This document shows positions 1 to 9,369 of a stretch of 64,000 bases of DNA, in pieces. The notes under the pieces are model-generated. The model did not search any database. It had not been told where the DNA came from and was given only the letters and a program-made list of their open reading frames with translations. Numbering within the stretch: position 1 is the first letter of the stretch; each line of letters starts with the position of its first letter. Origin of the DNA: [Clostridium] scindens ATCC 35704 (GTDB taxonomy: Bacteria > Bacillota > Clostridia > Lachnospirales > Lachnospiraceae); the NCBI RefSeq assembly GCF_004295125.1, contig NZ_CP036170.1, forward strand, positions 3,536,501 to 3,600,500, written 5' to 3'. A program made the translations under genes and the position numbers.

Positions 1-549
1 TCCTTCTACAGTTATTTTAATCTGCTCACAGTTATAGGCATTAAGGAAAGTATTGCATACGCTGCCAATGGCAAAATACTCTCCAGTTGAGCCCATGTTA
101 GTAACAAAGGTCGAAAATGCAGGGTTGAAGTCTATCTCTACACTTGGCTTATTGTCTACCGTAACCGTATTAAATGCCTGTATCTGGACATCTGCTGCCA
201 CTGCACCTTTGGAAATAAGGGCATTCAGTACCGCTTCTGGAGTTAGTGCATCAATTTGAACTTCTTCGGAGACGAAAGAGGTTGCATCATCATTACTAAA
301 ATATATAGTTATTAATTCTGAATCCTTTGTATCTTTTTCATCGTTTACAATTTCATCAGTAACTTCTTCCTCTATATTATCTTGCCTTTCATTGTTTGCG
401 GGCTTCTTCTCCTGACTTTCATTAAACTTTTCTAGTTCATTTTCTTTTTCTACCTGTTTTGGCGATGATGAATTATTACCTTTATTACAAGCAGTTAAAC
501 ACATTACAAAAATAATCAATATAATTCCTAATATTCTTTTCAATCTCAT
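1..549 (-). CDS. GerMN-domain lipoprotein (partial, 3' end outside window)
   Basis: This ORF starts with ATG at 549 and is open to the window edge (183 codons visible). The N-terminus is a lipoprotein signal peptide: a basic start, a hydrophobic stretch, and the lipobox L-T-A-C with Cys at residue 21. A low-complexity Glu/Lys/Asn linker of about 60 residues follows. Next comes a region with the pattern of the GerMN (sporulation and spore germination) domain, including TIYFSNDD, ALTPEAVLNALI and VEIDFNPAF. GerMN proteins are membrane-anchored and extracytoplasmic, with roles around sporulation, germination or wall remodelling. The domain is cut by the window edge, so the family call is good but the full architecture is unknown. 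Confidence 0.75.
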   Translation of the reverse strand, partial: MRLKRILGIILIIFVMCLTACNKGNNSSSPKQVEKENELEKFNESQEKKPANNERQDNIEEEVTDEIVNDEKDTKDSELITIYFSNDDATSFVSEEVQIDALTPEAVLNALISKGAVAADVQIQAFNTVTVDNKPSVEIDFNPAFSTFVTNMGSTGEYFAIGSVCNTFLNAYNCEQIKITVEG

Positions 550-609
550 TGAACCAACCTCATTTATTCATCCTAATATAAATTATTTGTAACGACTCTT
601 CACATATTT

Positions 610-3303
610 CTACAATTCGAACTGATCCTTCCACTCTTTGATCTTGTCTAACGGTATTACAATTTTATTAACTCCCCACTTTTGATATATTATATCTTGC
701 AAATCGCTCTTTATCTTATGCTCTTGCAAAACTGGTAAGTTCGTCTCAGATATTATACCCTTTGCATTATCATCCCCTCCAATTATTAAAGAACGATGAC
801 CATAATTCAAATTTCGAACTGCTATATGAAATCTTGCACCTATATAATCCATATCTTTTATTAATAATATCTTATCTAATTCACTTAACGAAGGCGGAAT
901 TATTGTATAATCGTCTAACTTCATTTCTCTCCTAATGTATTGATAATCAAATTGTTTTTGAATCCAAATATAAACCTTTTTATAATTTTCTTTTAAAATT
1001 TTTAACATGAACAAATCGTTTTCTACATTTTCAGGGCGTCCCGATATTGTGGTCAAAACGTTTTCCGCCTTATTAACTGGTATTCTTGCACAAAAATCTG
1101 GTGTTAACTTCCACATTGATGGAAAACTTGTATTTATTACGTTTTTTATCCCCATACTATGCAGTATTTCTTTTGTTTGTTCATCACAAACCGAATGATA
1201 ATATTTAGACTGCAGTATAAATCGTAAGAAACTTTTGGTAAAATCACTAAACGAAGTCTCTGTATCAAAATGTGATATACCAGCACCTAATAAACATGTA
1301 TTTCTATAATTCCATATATTATTGGGCAACAGCCATTGTTTAGACTTTTCTAATCTAGTGCTAAGTAAATTATTTCCGCATAGTATTTTAAGAAAACCCT
1401 CTATATCTTCGAATTTCTCATCATTCACTCGTATAGGTATATGTTTTTTTCTAACAGTTGGAAACACTTCTTCACAAATATTCGTACAATAATCCATTAT
1501 AATCTCATCTTCTACATCACTTGTCGCAATCGCAGAATCCAAATATACCATATCTTCTTTACTAATTTCTTTTCTTTTAAATAGTAATTTACACCTATCC
1601 CATTCTATCTGTTTCCTTTTAAGCGTACAGTCAGTTTCTTCTAGTCGATCATAATAATGGCATGTCTTTTCACTCCATTTATAAATGTCCAACTTAGGAT
1701 TTATTTTAACTGGTTTAGAAAGAAAATCTCTTAAGAATTTTACATAACTGTCAAATTCCATTTCATCTACATATTTTTTTGCTTCCTCTATTAATACTTT
1801 ATTCTTTTCATTTTGTTCAACTAGTTTTTCGGTGCACTCAACAACTTTCTCTAAATTAAATCCATCTATTAATATTCCTCTATTATTAGAAAGCATTACT
1901 TGTATACCGCCCGTTCCATTAAAACCCACGACAGGAACTTCGTTTTTCATGGCTTCTAATACAGTTGAAGGAAATGGATCTTCTCTTGACATCGCCCAAA
2001 ATGCATCTGCTCGGCTTAGAAGCGTTTTATATTTGGCCGCCTCCTTTATGAATGGAATAAACTGTATTTTTCTTTGACTTCCGCTTCTCTCTAATTGATT
2101 TATAATCCAACACTGCAATTCCTTATTATTAAAATTGCCAGTCCAAATGAAATGTACATCTTTCTCCCTATTTCTATCTATAAAAATAAGCGCTGCATTT
2201 ACAAACAAATCAACTCCCTTTCTTAACTCGCATGTTCCTGAACTCATAATGACTAGATCATTTAAGTTAATTCCATATTCCTCAAGATTAAAGTTCGCAT
2301 CCTCTTCCACATTTTCCAAATAAACCCCTTGCGCCTTAATTAATGTATTTCCCTTTATCTCCGGATATATTTTCCTAAAATCATTCTCTACATACTGATT
2401 GGGAAATACAATATAATCTGCATTTTCAGCAATTTTCCTCCCCGGCTCTACAAAGCCATAAAGTTCAATACTTGCCCTCATTTCATGAATTAACGAAATT
2501 ATTTTAAAATTATAATCTTTTAACAACTCCACATAATGTCCAGATACAATTGTATTAGTTATCACAGTCATAAAGCCCTGTCTTCTAAGCATTCTAAAAA
2601 GATTTTCTAAGAACTCTCTTTCATTTAATCCACATTTTTTACTATTATTTTTAATATTAATATATTCAAATTCTTCATTTTGAGTATTGTCTAAGCAAAT
2701 CACCGGTATATTCCATTTTTTATACTGTTCTTCTAAATAACCATTACCTAATTTCCCCGCTAAAACAACTACTTCTACTTTATTCTGCTTCATTTTTTTT
2801 GCAATATGACATGCCAAAATAGGCGCACCCGTTGCTGATAAATCATGTGTAACAATTATTACCTTATCTCGATGTCTTTCTTGCTCTATTCTACGAGCCA
2901 AAGAATCCTCAATTAAGTAGGATTTTGGTATGGGTTCAATATAAATTCCATCCACAAAACACACTCCTGAAATTTCTACTGGATCAAAACGTATCTCGTT
3001 AATTGGAAAGCCAAAACGTATTTCTCTAACCTTCTGATTATCTGGTTCAAATAAAAATCTGCAACTTTTTGTTTCAGTAAAACAGTCTTCTAAGCCTTTA
3101 TAATAAACTGTTGATAAACTTTGTTTGAAATCTGCTTGATAGCAGTTTCCCGTTATTCTTATCCCATAAACAGCATTATCAAACCTTATATATATCTGTG
3201 GATCATTATCCTCAAAAATCCATTTTTTACCCTCAACCGATAAGCCTTTCGTCTTAACTATCTTCCCTGTCTTTATAATTAATGTTTCCTTTACTTCTTC
3301 CAT
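610..3303 (-). CDS. Fusion protein: GT4 glycosyltransferase plus polysaccharide pyruvyltransferase-like domain
   Basis: The protein has 897 residues; the start is supported by GGGGGGAGAAG just before ATG. Residues 1-135 are a beta-rich N-terminal region that I do not recognise. Residues about 150-560 form a GT-B glycosyltransferase of the GT4 type: THDLSATGAP near the N-terminus and a C-terminal half with SREDPFPSTVLEAM, the usual E-x7-E nucleotide-sugar motif region. Residues about 690-890 resemble the polysaccharide pyruvyltransferase family, with IGARFHIAV and a following GGDDNAKG motif. It is probably a cytoplasmic bifunctional enzyme adding a sugar and a pyruvyl ketal, or the second domain may be a degenerate transferase. 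It is the last gene of the polysaccharide locus and is cut off from the rest by the IS cluster at 3515-13616. Confidence 0.75.
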   Translation of the reverse strand: MEEVKETLIIKTGKIVKTKGLSVEGKKWIFEDNDPQIYIRFDNAVYGIRITGNCYQADFKQSLSTVYYKGLEDCFTETKSCRFLFEPDNQKVREIRFGFPINEIRFDPVEISGVCFVDGIYIEPIPKSYLIEDSLARRIEQERHRDKVIIVTHDLSATGAPILACHIAKKMKQNKVEVVVLAGKLGNGYLEEQYKKWNIPVICLDNTQNEEFEYINIKNNSKKCGLNEREFLENLFRMLRRQGFMTVITNTIVSGHYVELLKDYNFKIISLIHEMRASIELYGFVEPGRKIAENADYIVFPNQYVENDFRKIYPEIKGNTLIKAQGVYLENVEEDANFNLEEYGINLNDLVIMSSGTCELRKGVDLFVNAALIFIDRNREKDVHFIWTGNFNNKELQCWIINQLERSGSQRKIQFIPFIKEAAKYKTLLSRADAFWAMSREDPFPSTVLEAMKNEVPVVGFNGTGGIQVMLSNNRGILIDGFNLEKVVECTEKLVEQNEKNKVLIEEAKKYVDEMEFDSYVKFLRDFLSKPVKINPKLDIYKWSEKTCHYYDRLEETDCTLKRKQIEWDRCKLLFKRKEISKEDMVYLDSAIATSDVEDEIIMDYCTNICEEVFPTVRKKHIPIRVNDEKFEDIEGFLKILCGNNLLSTRLEKSKQWLLPNNIWNYRNTCLLGAGISHFDTETSFSDFTKSFLRFILQSKYYHSVCDEQTKEILHSMGIKNVINTSFPSMWKLTPDFCARIPVNKAENVLTTISGRPENVENDLFMLKILKENYKKVYIWIQKQFDYQYIRREMKLDDYTIIPPSLSELDKILLIKDMDYIGARFHIAVRNLNYGHRSLIIGGDDNAKGIISETNLPVLQEHKIKSDLQDIIYQKWGVNKIVIPLDKIKEWKDQFEL

Positions 3304-3565
3304 TCTTCTCCCCCCAACAATTAATCATTAAGTATATTAGAATTTTCTCTTTTTATTTCTAAATTTATCATAATATTCTAACAAAATTTACAACCTTCGA
3401 ATTTTAGTACAATCCCAAATTAATATATGCCAAATATAGTCTGCTGCATTATTTAATATCTATTTTATCATTAATATCTAAGAAATGAAATAGCATCTAC
3501 ATTAAAAGTATACGGTAGACCATGAGTACCAGCTCATTTTATGACCGCCGTTTCCGGCGGTCGGT

Positions 3566-5188
3566 TTACACGTTTGTTGTTTTTGTTTTGCTTATGCAGA
3601 TTTCCGGCAGCTGCTCAGACCATGGAAGCAGTTCTTCCATAAAACAATAATCCGTATCCTCCTGATGGTCTTTCATCACGGTTAGGATATATTCCAGATA
3701 GCGGAAGGGATTTAGATGATTCGCCTTTGCTGTTTCCGTGATACTGTAGATGATCGCACTGGATTGTGCACCGTCAATACTGTCGATCAGCTTCCATGCA
3801 TGTTTGTGCAGGCAGAAGCTGCGCAGAGCCCCTTCCGTTGCGTTATTATCAAGCGGGACTTCACCATCATCCAGGAATACTTTTAATGCCTCTTCCTGAT
3901 TGATGCAGTAGTTGATCCCTTCCAGAGTTTTACCCTTGGTAAGGCGACCGGAGAACTGGCTTTCTTTTGCCCACACAAAGAAAGCCTCCACCAGAGGTTT
4001 GAGATTGATCTGCCGCTGTTTTTTACGGTCATCCGGTTTCAGATCAGCAAGCTGGTTGTCCAGATGGTAGATGGCGCCAATCCGCTTGATTGCCTCGTAA
4101 GCGATCGTATCTTTGGCTGCCTGATGATCTTTTTTTGGCAATGCCTTCAGGGCATCGGCAAAATACCTTCTCGCATGGGTCCAGCACCCTGCGAAAACGA
4201 TGGTTTCGCTTTCCCGGTCCAGCTTCCGGTAGGCGGAGTATCCGTCACAGACAACAGTGCCTGTAAATCCTTTCAGGAATTCCCGCGGATGGTCTGCTTT
4301 CCGGGTCTTCTGGTATTCATACAGGATAATGGGGGGATCACTATATCCCTTTCCCGTCCGGTAGACCCACATGTAACTCTTACTGTTTGCCGGGCGCCCA
4401 TCCTTCGATACCTTAACCGGAGTCTCGTCGGCCTGCAGCACATGGAAATGGTACATCCTGTTATGAAGGTAATCATAAAGCGGTCCCAGATACCGGTCCG
4501 CACACTGGATCATCCAGTTCGCCATTACCTGCCGGGAGATATGGATGTCGTTTCTCTGGAACTCCTGGCTGATCCGGTATAAAGGCAGTCCATTGACATA
4601 CTTGGCATTCATGATGCTTGCACCCAGAGACGGTGTCAGAATGCTGTTGCGGAGCAATTCCCTTGGTCGGTCCGCTTTGACAATCGTCTGATTATCTTTT
4701 CCTGCATACACGGCCACATGATGTTCTTCCACCGTGTAGACTGCCGGCTGAACCCGGACTCTTTTATAAACTTCATCCGGGAGCTGCTTCCATCCAACGG
4801 AGCCAAAAATTTCCTGCAGCTTTGCTTCTGGAATGGTATGAGGGATCACTTCCACAGGAAGATCCTTAAGATCTGCCTCGCGCTTTCCTTTTTTCTTCCG
4901 GCGCGTGACCTGGATCACATCTTCTTCCCTAGGTTCGACAACATAAAGCGTCTCAGTCAAAGCTTCCGCTTCGTTAAAGATGAGCTCCAGTTCCAATTGT
5001 CCGGCGATAACGTCCAGCTTTTCGGAAGAACGCCCATAACGATGATTGTTTGCAGATGCGATCTGCTCAATCAGGCGTTCCATGTTTGTATTCAGTTGGG
5101 TAAGCTGGTTCTGCATGGACAGGATCACTGCCACGAGTGTTTCCCTGCTGAAACTGTTCAGTTCTTCCGGTGAGTAGATCTTCTGCAT
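3566..5188 (-). CDS. tnpC: IS66 family transposase TnpC
   Basis: The protein has 540 residues, the normal size for IS66 TnpC. The N-terminal part is a leucine-rich coiled coil (about residues 10-60) followed by a helix-turn-helix and zinc-finger-like region. The DDE catalytic core is visible as LQADETPV, VVCDGYSAY and DNNATEGALR. The C-terminal segment around NPFRYLEYIL is typical of the family. It cuts and joins DNA for transposition of the IS66 element and appears intact. It lies downstream of tnpB, but the IS21 insertion now separates the two. Confidence 0.95.
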   Translation of the reverse strand: MQKIYSPEELNSFSRETLVAVILSMQNQLTQLNTNMERLIEQIASANNHRYGRSSEKLDVIAGQLELELIFNEAEALTETLYVVEPREEDVIQVTRRKKKGKREADLKDLPVEVIPHTIPEAKLQEIFGSVGWKQLPDEVYKRVRVQPAVYTVEEHHVAVYAGKDNQTIVKADRPRELLRNSILTPSLGASIMNAKYVNGLPLYRISQEFQRNDIHISRQVMANWMIQCADRYLGPLYDYLHNRMYHFHVLQADETPVKVSKDGRPANSKSYMWVYRTGKGYSDPPIILYEYQKTRKADHPREFLKGFTGTVVCDGYSAYRKLDRESETIVFAGCWTHARRYFADALKALPKKDHQAAKDTIAYEAIKRIGAIYHLDNQLADLKPDDRKKQRQINLKPLVEAFFVWAKESQFSGRLTKGKTLEGINYCINQEEALKVFLDDGEVPLDNNATEGALRSFCLHKHAWKLIDSIDGAQSSAIIYSITETAKANHLNPFRYLEYILTVMKDHQEDTDYCFMEELLPWSEQLPEICISKTKTTNV

Positions 5189-5282
5189 GTTCGGTGCTCC
5201 TTTGTTTTACTGGAACTATTGTACCGCAAACCAAAAGAAAAAGCGAACGGGATAATAAAGAAGGTTCGTCATTCTCACCAAA

Positions 5283-5345
5283 GGATAAACACTCTGAAAA
5301 GCCGAAAAAACTATTAGTTTTTTCAGTTTTTCAGAGTACTTATCC
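5283..5345 (-). promoter_or_regulatory. Long hairpin upstream of tnpC
   Basis: The sequence ACTCTGAAAA...AAAAAACTATTAGTTTTTT...TTTTCAGAGT, with outer GGATAA/TTATCC arms, forms an interrupted stem of about 25 bp. It lies between tnpB and tnpC, where it could act as a terminator or attenuator, or limit read-through into the transposase. The function is inferred from the structure only. Confidence 0.45.
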
Positions 5346-5620
5346 ACACAGCAGCTTATAGCTGTGAAGTACTCTTGATTGAATGAATGATATGAGATCT
5401 GGCTGTGGATAACTTCCGTCGCGTCTGTGGCAGGAGATACAAAAAGATTTTTTATTTTCTCCGTTTTGCACAACATTTCACTGTTTTTTGCAAGCACTTT
5501 TTGGAGAAAAATGCAAAATATTTTTGGAGAATGTTGCATCTCCAAATTGGAGAAAGTTGCAAGGCCTCGGCTGGCAGCTATTCTGCCAGCTACATAGCCA
5601 TTGCAGACCATATTTAGTTG

Positions 5621-5863
5621 TTATAGCGTGAGATATGGAAACGGAAGTTCCGAGTTTTCATCTTCATGTGCATGTTCCCTGAAATAGCGGAACTCCTCAT
5701 CCAGCTCTTTATAATGGATAAAATCATTTAGATATCTCAGATCTTCTTCTGCGCATCGGTGATCTTCTATGAGATCAAGAAGATAATCATTCATCTCCTC
5801 ATAGCGTTCCTGAAGGTTTTGATATTTTTTCTGTTCTTTGATAACTTTTTTATTTTTAGCCAT
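5621..5863 (-). CDS. Small third ORF of the IS21-family element (copy 1)
   Basis: The protein has 80 residues and starts MAKNKKVIKEQ. CAGGAGGCAGG lies just upstream, and the ORF overlaps the end of istB by 8 bp. It is highly charged and predicted mostly helical, with coiled-coil character from residue 5 to 65. I do not recognise a family. The tight coupling to istB, and the same ORF in the second copy, suggest it is translated, perhaps as an accessory to the IstA/IstB transposition complex. Confidence 0.6.
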   Translation of the reverse strand: MAKNKKVIKEQKKYQNLQERYEEMNDYLLDLIEDHRCAEEDLRYLNDFIHYKELDEEFRYFREHAHEDENSELPFPYLTL

Positions 5864-6629
5864 TGTTACCTGCCTCCTGACTGCTGATTCTTGAAAGAGT
5901 TGCATTGATGCTTGATTCACGTAACCGATTATTGATCCCCGGGAACAGAATCAGTTCCACATGGTGGGTGAGCCTGCCAATCAGTGCTGTTGTCATCCGT
6001 TGGTCATAAAGAACGTTCACCCACTGTGAGAATTCAAGATTCGTGTTTAAAATCACCGATTTCTGCTCGTGTATCTCAGAAAGATAATCAAACAGAAGCT
6101 GTGAACCGGTGCGGTCATACGGAACATATCCGAATTCATCCAGAATCAGTATCCGGGCACTGTTAAGCTTCTTTTTCAGTGCAGTAAGCTTTCCGCTGCT
6201 CTGACTCTCGGAAAAGAGATTGATAAGTCCGGCAGTGCGGTAGAATCTTACCGGAATTTCCTGATTACATGCAGACATTCCAATCAGAATGGAAAGCATT
6301 GTTTTACCGGTTCCTGTTCCTCCATACATGATGACATTTTTTCCTGTATGATAAAACTCCAGGTCTAACAGGCTTTGGAAGCTGACGTCTTCCGGGAAAT
6401 CTATCTCATCTGCCCTGAATTCCTCCACGCGGTATCTACGTGGGAAGCCGGCGGTATTGAGGAACTTGCTCTTCCTTTTTGCTGTACGGTATTCAATTTC
6501 GTTTGTCAGGAGGTTTAAAAGGTATTCCTGCGGTGTGTCTCCTTTCTGCTCGAAAGCCTGCCCTGCAAAGTTCGTGGACAGCTTGAGCTGTTTGCAGCAT
6601 GCTGCAATGGATTTTTCTATATCAGCCAT
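5856..6629 (-). CDS. istB: IS21-family helper ATPase IstB (copy 1)
   Basis: The start is MADIEKSI (ATG at 6629), which overlaps the istA stop as ATGGCTGA with GGGAGG upstream; this is preferred over a longer reading frame. The AAA+ ATPase has Walker A GGTGTGKT and Walker B ILILDEFGY, followed by a typical IstB C-terminus (LTHHVELILFPG). In IS21 elements IstB assists the IstA transposase in target selection and strand transfer. The protein is 257 residues and appears intact. Confidence 0.93.
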   Translation of the reverse strand: MADIEKSIAACCKQLKLSTNFAGQAFEQKGDTPQEYLLNLLTNEIEYRTAKRKSKFLNTAGFPRRYRVEEFRADEIDFPEDVSFQSLLDLEFYHTGKNVIMYGGTGTGKTMLSILIGMSACNQEIPVRFYRTAGLINLFSESQSSGKLTALKKKLNSARILILDEFGYVPYDRTGSQLLFDYLSEIHEQKSVILNTNLEFSQWVNVLYDQRMTTALIGRLTHHVELILFPGINNRLRESSINATLSRISSQEAGNNG

Positions 6630-8166
6630 TTGAGACACCTCCCTTCTTAAGGGCGGCATCCAGCATTTTCAGATCATTTCTGAACGGAATGACCTTCTGC
6701 TGTGGCAGTAAAACTTTGTTTTCAAGCGGAGGCAGAAGCGGTACATCTGCATAGGTTCGCCTGTAAAGGCTCTGCAGACTGTCCGGATCTGTGGCATTCA
6801 GCCGGACTGCTTCGTCAACTGTTCTGACAGCACTAGCAAACCCGGTTCTTTCCGTAAGTTCTGCAAGCACCTTCAGGACACGTCCGCGTTCCTTGCTTTC
6901 GCAGTTATCCATGTATATCTGCATGGTTTGTGGCATCATGTCATATATGCCGCTGTTTCGAAGAGAACGGGGTTTCCTGGCGATATATGTAAGGTATGGC
7001 AGCCAGTCCATTCTTTCATGTTCATTGCCGTAAAGGCGCTTATGACGCACCACTTCGTGCATATCTTTGTCCATGACAATCACATCAGAGGATGTAATCT
7101 TGAGATTTACAATGGACTCACAGAAAGCCGGTGAAGCAGAATAACGGTGCTTTCCTGCGTCAAGAGTAAACTTTCCATATTTATCCGTTGTTGCCGTTGT
7201 GTAAAGTGCCGTATCAAACGGAACGGAAGGAAGCGGCAGTAAACGAGCCTTATCTTCTTCAAACAGTTTACTGATAAAGCGGTCATCATCGTCATCATAG
7301 TGCTCACGCTGCATATCGATTTCACAACGATCCAGAAGATGCTTGTTTTCTTTCACAAGATCATCAAAGCGGGGTACCGGTACAAGTTCGTTGCGGCGCA
7401 GGTAGCCAACCTTGTTTTCCACGTTTCCTTTTTCCCATCCGGATTCAGGATTCATAAAAACCGGCTTAATGCGGTAGTGTTCACAAAAGCGTTGAAACCG
7501 CTCTGTTACATTACGCCCGCCACCTTTGATGATTTCGGTAACAATGGTTCTGGTATTGTCAAACCAGATTTCCGTGGGAACACCACCGATGTGCTCAAAT
7601 ATGGCAACCAGTCCTTCCAGAAGACATTCCATGTTTTCGCCATAATTAAGCTGGAGGAAACCTCCGTTACTGTAGGGAAAACTGAGCACAAGGTACTTAG
7701 CCTCGTGATGAAGCCTGTCATTTTCATAAAAATCGGCTGTTCCAAAGTCTGACTGGGCTTCGCCGGGATGATGATTAAGAGGGATATAGCCATCGGTTCT
7801 TTTTAGCCGTAGTTCCTCTTTCTTCTGTTTGACGTATAAGGCAACAAGCCGATAACTGCAGCCGAAACCATCTGCTTCATCCTTGAGGCGTTTAAATACT
7901 CTTTTGGCTGTATGCCGTTGCTTTCTTGGTGCAAGCTTGTCTGCCTGCAGCCATTCATCAATCAAAGGTTTGAATGGGTCAAGCTTGGATTCGTGAACCT
8001 CTGATGATGCAGGTTTGGGAGATGGATTGTTAAAGTCCTCCATATCCACATATTTTTTGACCGTTTTCCAGTTAAGGCCGGTCTCAGATGCGATTTCAGA
8101 AATGTTCTTATCTTGCCGGTAGAACATATCTCTGATATGATGTATCTGATCCATTGTAGTTGACAT
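6622..8166 (-). CDS. istA: IS21-family transposase IstA (copy 1)
   Basis: The protein has 514 residues; the start MSTTMDQIHHIRD is preceded by AAGGAGGAAAGGAG. An N-terminal helix-turn-helix (NISEIASETGLNWKTVKKYV) precedes an integrase catalytic core with DFGTADF, WFDNTRT and the ENKVGYLRR region that supplies the final acidic residue. A Mu-transposase-like C-terminal domain follows. It is full length and should be active. It is translationally coupled to istB by an 8-bp overlap. Confidence 0.95.
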   Translation of the reverse strand: MSTTMDQIHHIRDMFYRQDKNISEIASETGLNWKTVKKYVDMEDFNNPSPKPASSEVHESKLDPFKPLIDEWLQADKLAPRKQRHTAKRVFKRLKDEADGFGCSYRLVALYVKQKKEELRLKRTDGYIPLNHHPGEAQSDFGTADFYENDRLHHEAKYLVLSFPYSNGGFLQLNYGENMECLLEGLVAIFEHIGGVPTEIWFDNTRTIVTEIIKGGGRNVTERFQRFCEHYRIKPVFMNPESGWEKGNVENKVGYLRRNELVPVPRFDDLVKENKHLLDRCEIDMQREHYDDDDDRFISKLFEEDKARLLPLPSVPFDTALYTTATTDKYGKFTLDAGKHRYSASPAFCESIVNLKITSSDVIVMDKDMHEVVRHKRLYGNEHERMDWLPYLTYIARKPRSLRNSGIYDMMPQTMQIYMDNCESKERGRVLKVLAELTERTGFASAVRTVDEAVRLNATDPDSLQSLYRRTYADVPLLPPLENKVLLPQQKVIPFRNDLKMLDAALKKGGVSNG

Positions 8167-8405
8167 TCTCCTTTCCTCCTTGTCTTTATTGTTTGGACTA
8201 CAATAAAGATAAGGTTAATGGTTTTTGGATATACCTGCAATGGATCTTTTCATGGGAATGCTCATACTTGGTGGCTGCCACTCAAGCGCTACACCGTTCC
8301 TGAGCGCTTCTAGCGAATGCCTTGCAACTTTCTCCAATTTGGAGATGCAACATTCTCCAATTCCCGTTTGCAACTTTCGGTAATTCTATTTTACAATAAA
8401 CAATT

Positions 8406-8765
8406 TCACAGAAGATCGCTGGGCTGCACTTCCTGGATTGGGTGTCTGGATACGATCTCCAGTCCCTGCATCAGTGCACGGTATTGCTCCTGGGTGATCT
8501 CCAGTGCTTCTTCTTTTGTGCGGGGCCAGCTGAAGCCGCCAAGTTCCAGTCTTTTGTAAAGGAGAAGGAATCCGTCTCCTTCCCATACGAGCCCCTTGAT
8601 GCGGCCACTGCGTCTTCCGCAAAACAGGAAGAGGATATCCTTTTCATATGGATCCAGCTGGAAGTTAAATTTCACAATAGATGCCAGCCCGTCGATTCCG
8701 CGCCGCAAATCCGTATAGCCGGCAGCAACGTAAACCTTCCGGAAGCCGGATGCGTTATTCAGCAT
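8406..8765 (-). CDS. tnpB: IS66 family accessory protein TnpB
   Basis: The protein has 119 residues with the conserved IS66 Orf2 pattern: VYVAAGYTDLRRGIDGLA, then LFLFCGRRSGRIKGLVWEGDGFLLLYKRLE. Its TGA stop (8406-8408) falls inside the 7-bp sequence duplicated by the IS21 insertion, so the insertion left the coding sequence complete. It overlaps tnpA by 11 bp. Confidence 0.93.
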   Translation of the reverse strand: MLNNASGFRKVYVAAGYTDLRRGIDGLASIVKFNFQLDPYEKDILFLFCGRRSGRIKGLVWEGDGFLLLYKRLELGGFSWPRTKEEALEITQEQYRALMQGLEIVSRHPIQEVQPSDLL

Positions 8766-9144
8766 GAAGAATTCCTCCTACCCGGGAGAACAGTTCTGAT
8801 GAGGCTGAATTGGAAATCTCCAGAACAAGATTCCCTTTCCGGATCGCCAGATCTGGACGGAAAACAGGTGATGCGTCCGGTGACACGGCAGGAAGTTTGA
8901 TTTCAGCGAAAGATACGGACTGCTGAACAGCAGACAATTGTTTTGTCTCTGTAGCTGCAGGCAATGATGGATTCTGAGATGCTTCATAAGCTTCCCGGCG
9001 CAGGATGCGCTGCCAGTAAAAAAACTGCTTCTCAGAAATCCCGTTTGCCCGACACCAGGCGGTTTTTGACATCCCGCTATTCATACATTCATTCAGGATC
9101 TTGGTCCAGCGCTCTGCACGGACCTGATGTGTGATTTTATCCAT
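8755..9144 (-). CDS. tnpA: IS66 family protein TnpA (helix-turn-helix)
   Basis: The start is ATG at 9144 (MDKITHQVRAERW), because AAAGGAG lies 9 bp upstream; a longer frame to 9222 lacks such a site. The protein is 129 residues. The N-terminal half has the IS66 Orf1 helix-turn-helix (SKTAWCRANGISEKQFFYWQ); the C-terminal half is variable. It is the first gene of the IS66 operon and overlaps tnpB. Confidence 0.88.
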   Translation of the reverse strand: MDKITHQVRAERWTKILNECMNSGMSKTAWCRANGISEKQFFYWQRILRREAYEASQNPSLPAATETKQLSAVQQSVSFAEIKLPAVSPDASPVFRPDLAIRKGNLVLEISNSASSELFSRVGGILHAE

Positions 9145-9369
9145 GGTACTAACTCCTTTAAAAAACTTGTAGTTTTCTGGAGTTATTATCTCATGGAGCG
9201 AGGAAACTAGCACGGTACTCATGGTCTACTGCAAACAGCCACTTTCTGCGGCCAGCAGGGCCGCATTTCCCGGCCAGTCAGGGCCATATTAAACGGCCAG
9301 TTTTAGAAATCGGCAGGGCAGAGAGGGGGCTCCGCCCTGCTAATCAGTATCGAGCCTTGTCCCAGAAGG

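Larger units (their letters stand above)
5482..8402 (-). mobile_element. IS21-family element, copy 1 (2,921 bp) with 7-bp target duplication
   Basis: The element runs from TGTTTTTTGCAAGC at 5482 to AATAAACA at 8402, giving the TG...CA ends of the IS21 family. Repeats of the type GGAGAATGTTGCA / GGAGAAAGTTGCA lie near both ends, as expected for multiple transposase-binding sites. It is flanked by a direct repeat atttcac (5475-5481 and 8403-8409), a clean 7-bp target-site duplication. It encodes IstA, IstB and a small third ORF on the minus strand. An inverted copy of identical length occupies 10696-13616. Confidence 0.95.
3515..9229 (-). mobile_element. IS66-family element, itself interrupted by an IS21-family element
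   Basis: The terminal inverted repeats are GTAGACCATGAGTACC at 3515 and its complement ending at 9229. The element carries the three-gene IS66 set on the minus strand: tnpA (8755-9144), tnpB (8406-8765) and tnpC (3566-5188). A 2,921-bp IS21-family element (5482-8402) sits between tnpB and tnpC. IS66 elements normally leave 8-bp target duplications. The flanks here (agtatacg on the left, tgcaaaca on the right) do not match, so one junction has been rearranged, or the right flank was replaced by the abutting IS21 type. Confidence 0.9.

Noticed and set aside
3507-9237. 8-bp target duplication around IS66
   Set aside because: The flanks are agtatacg and tgcaaaca; no duplication is present.
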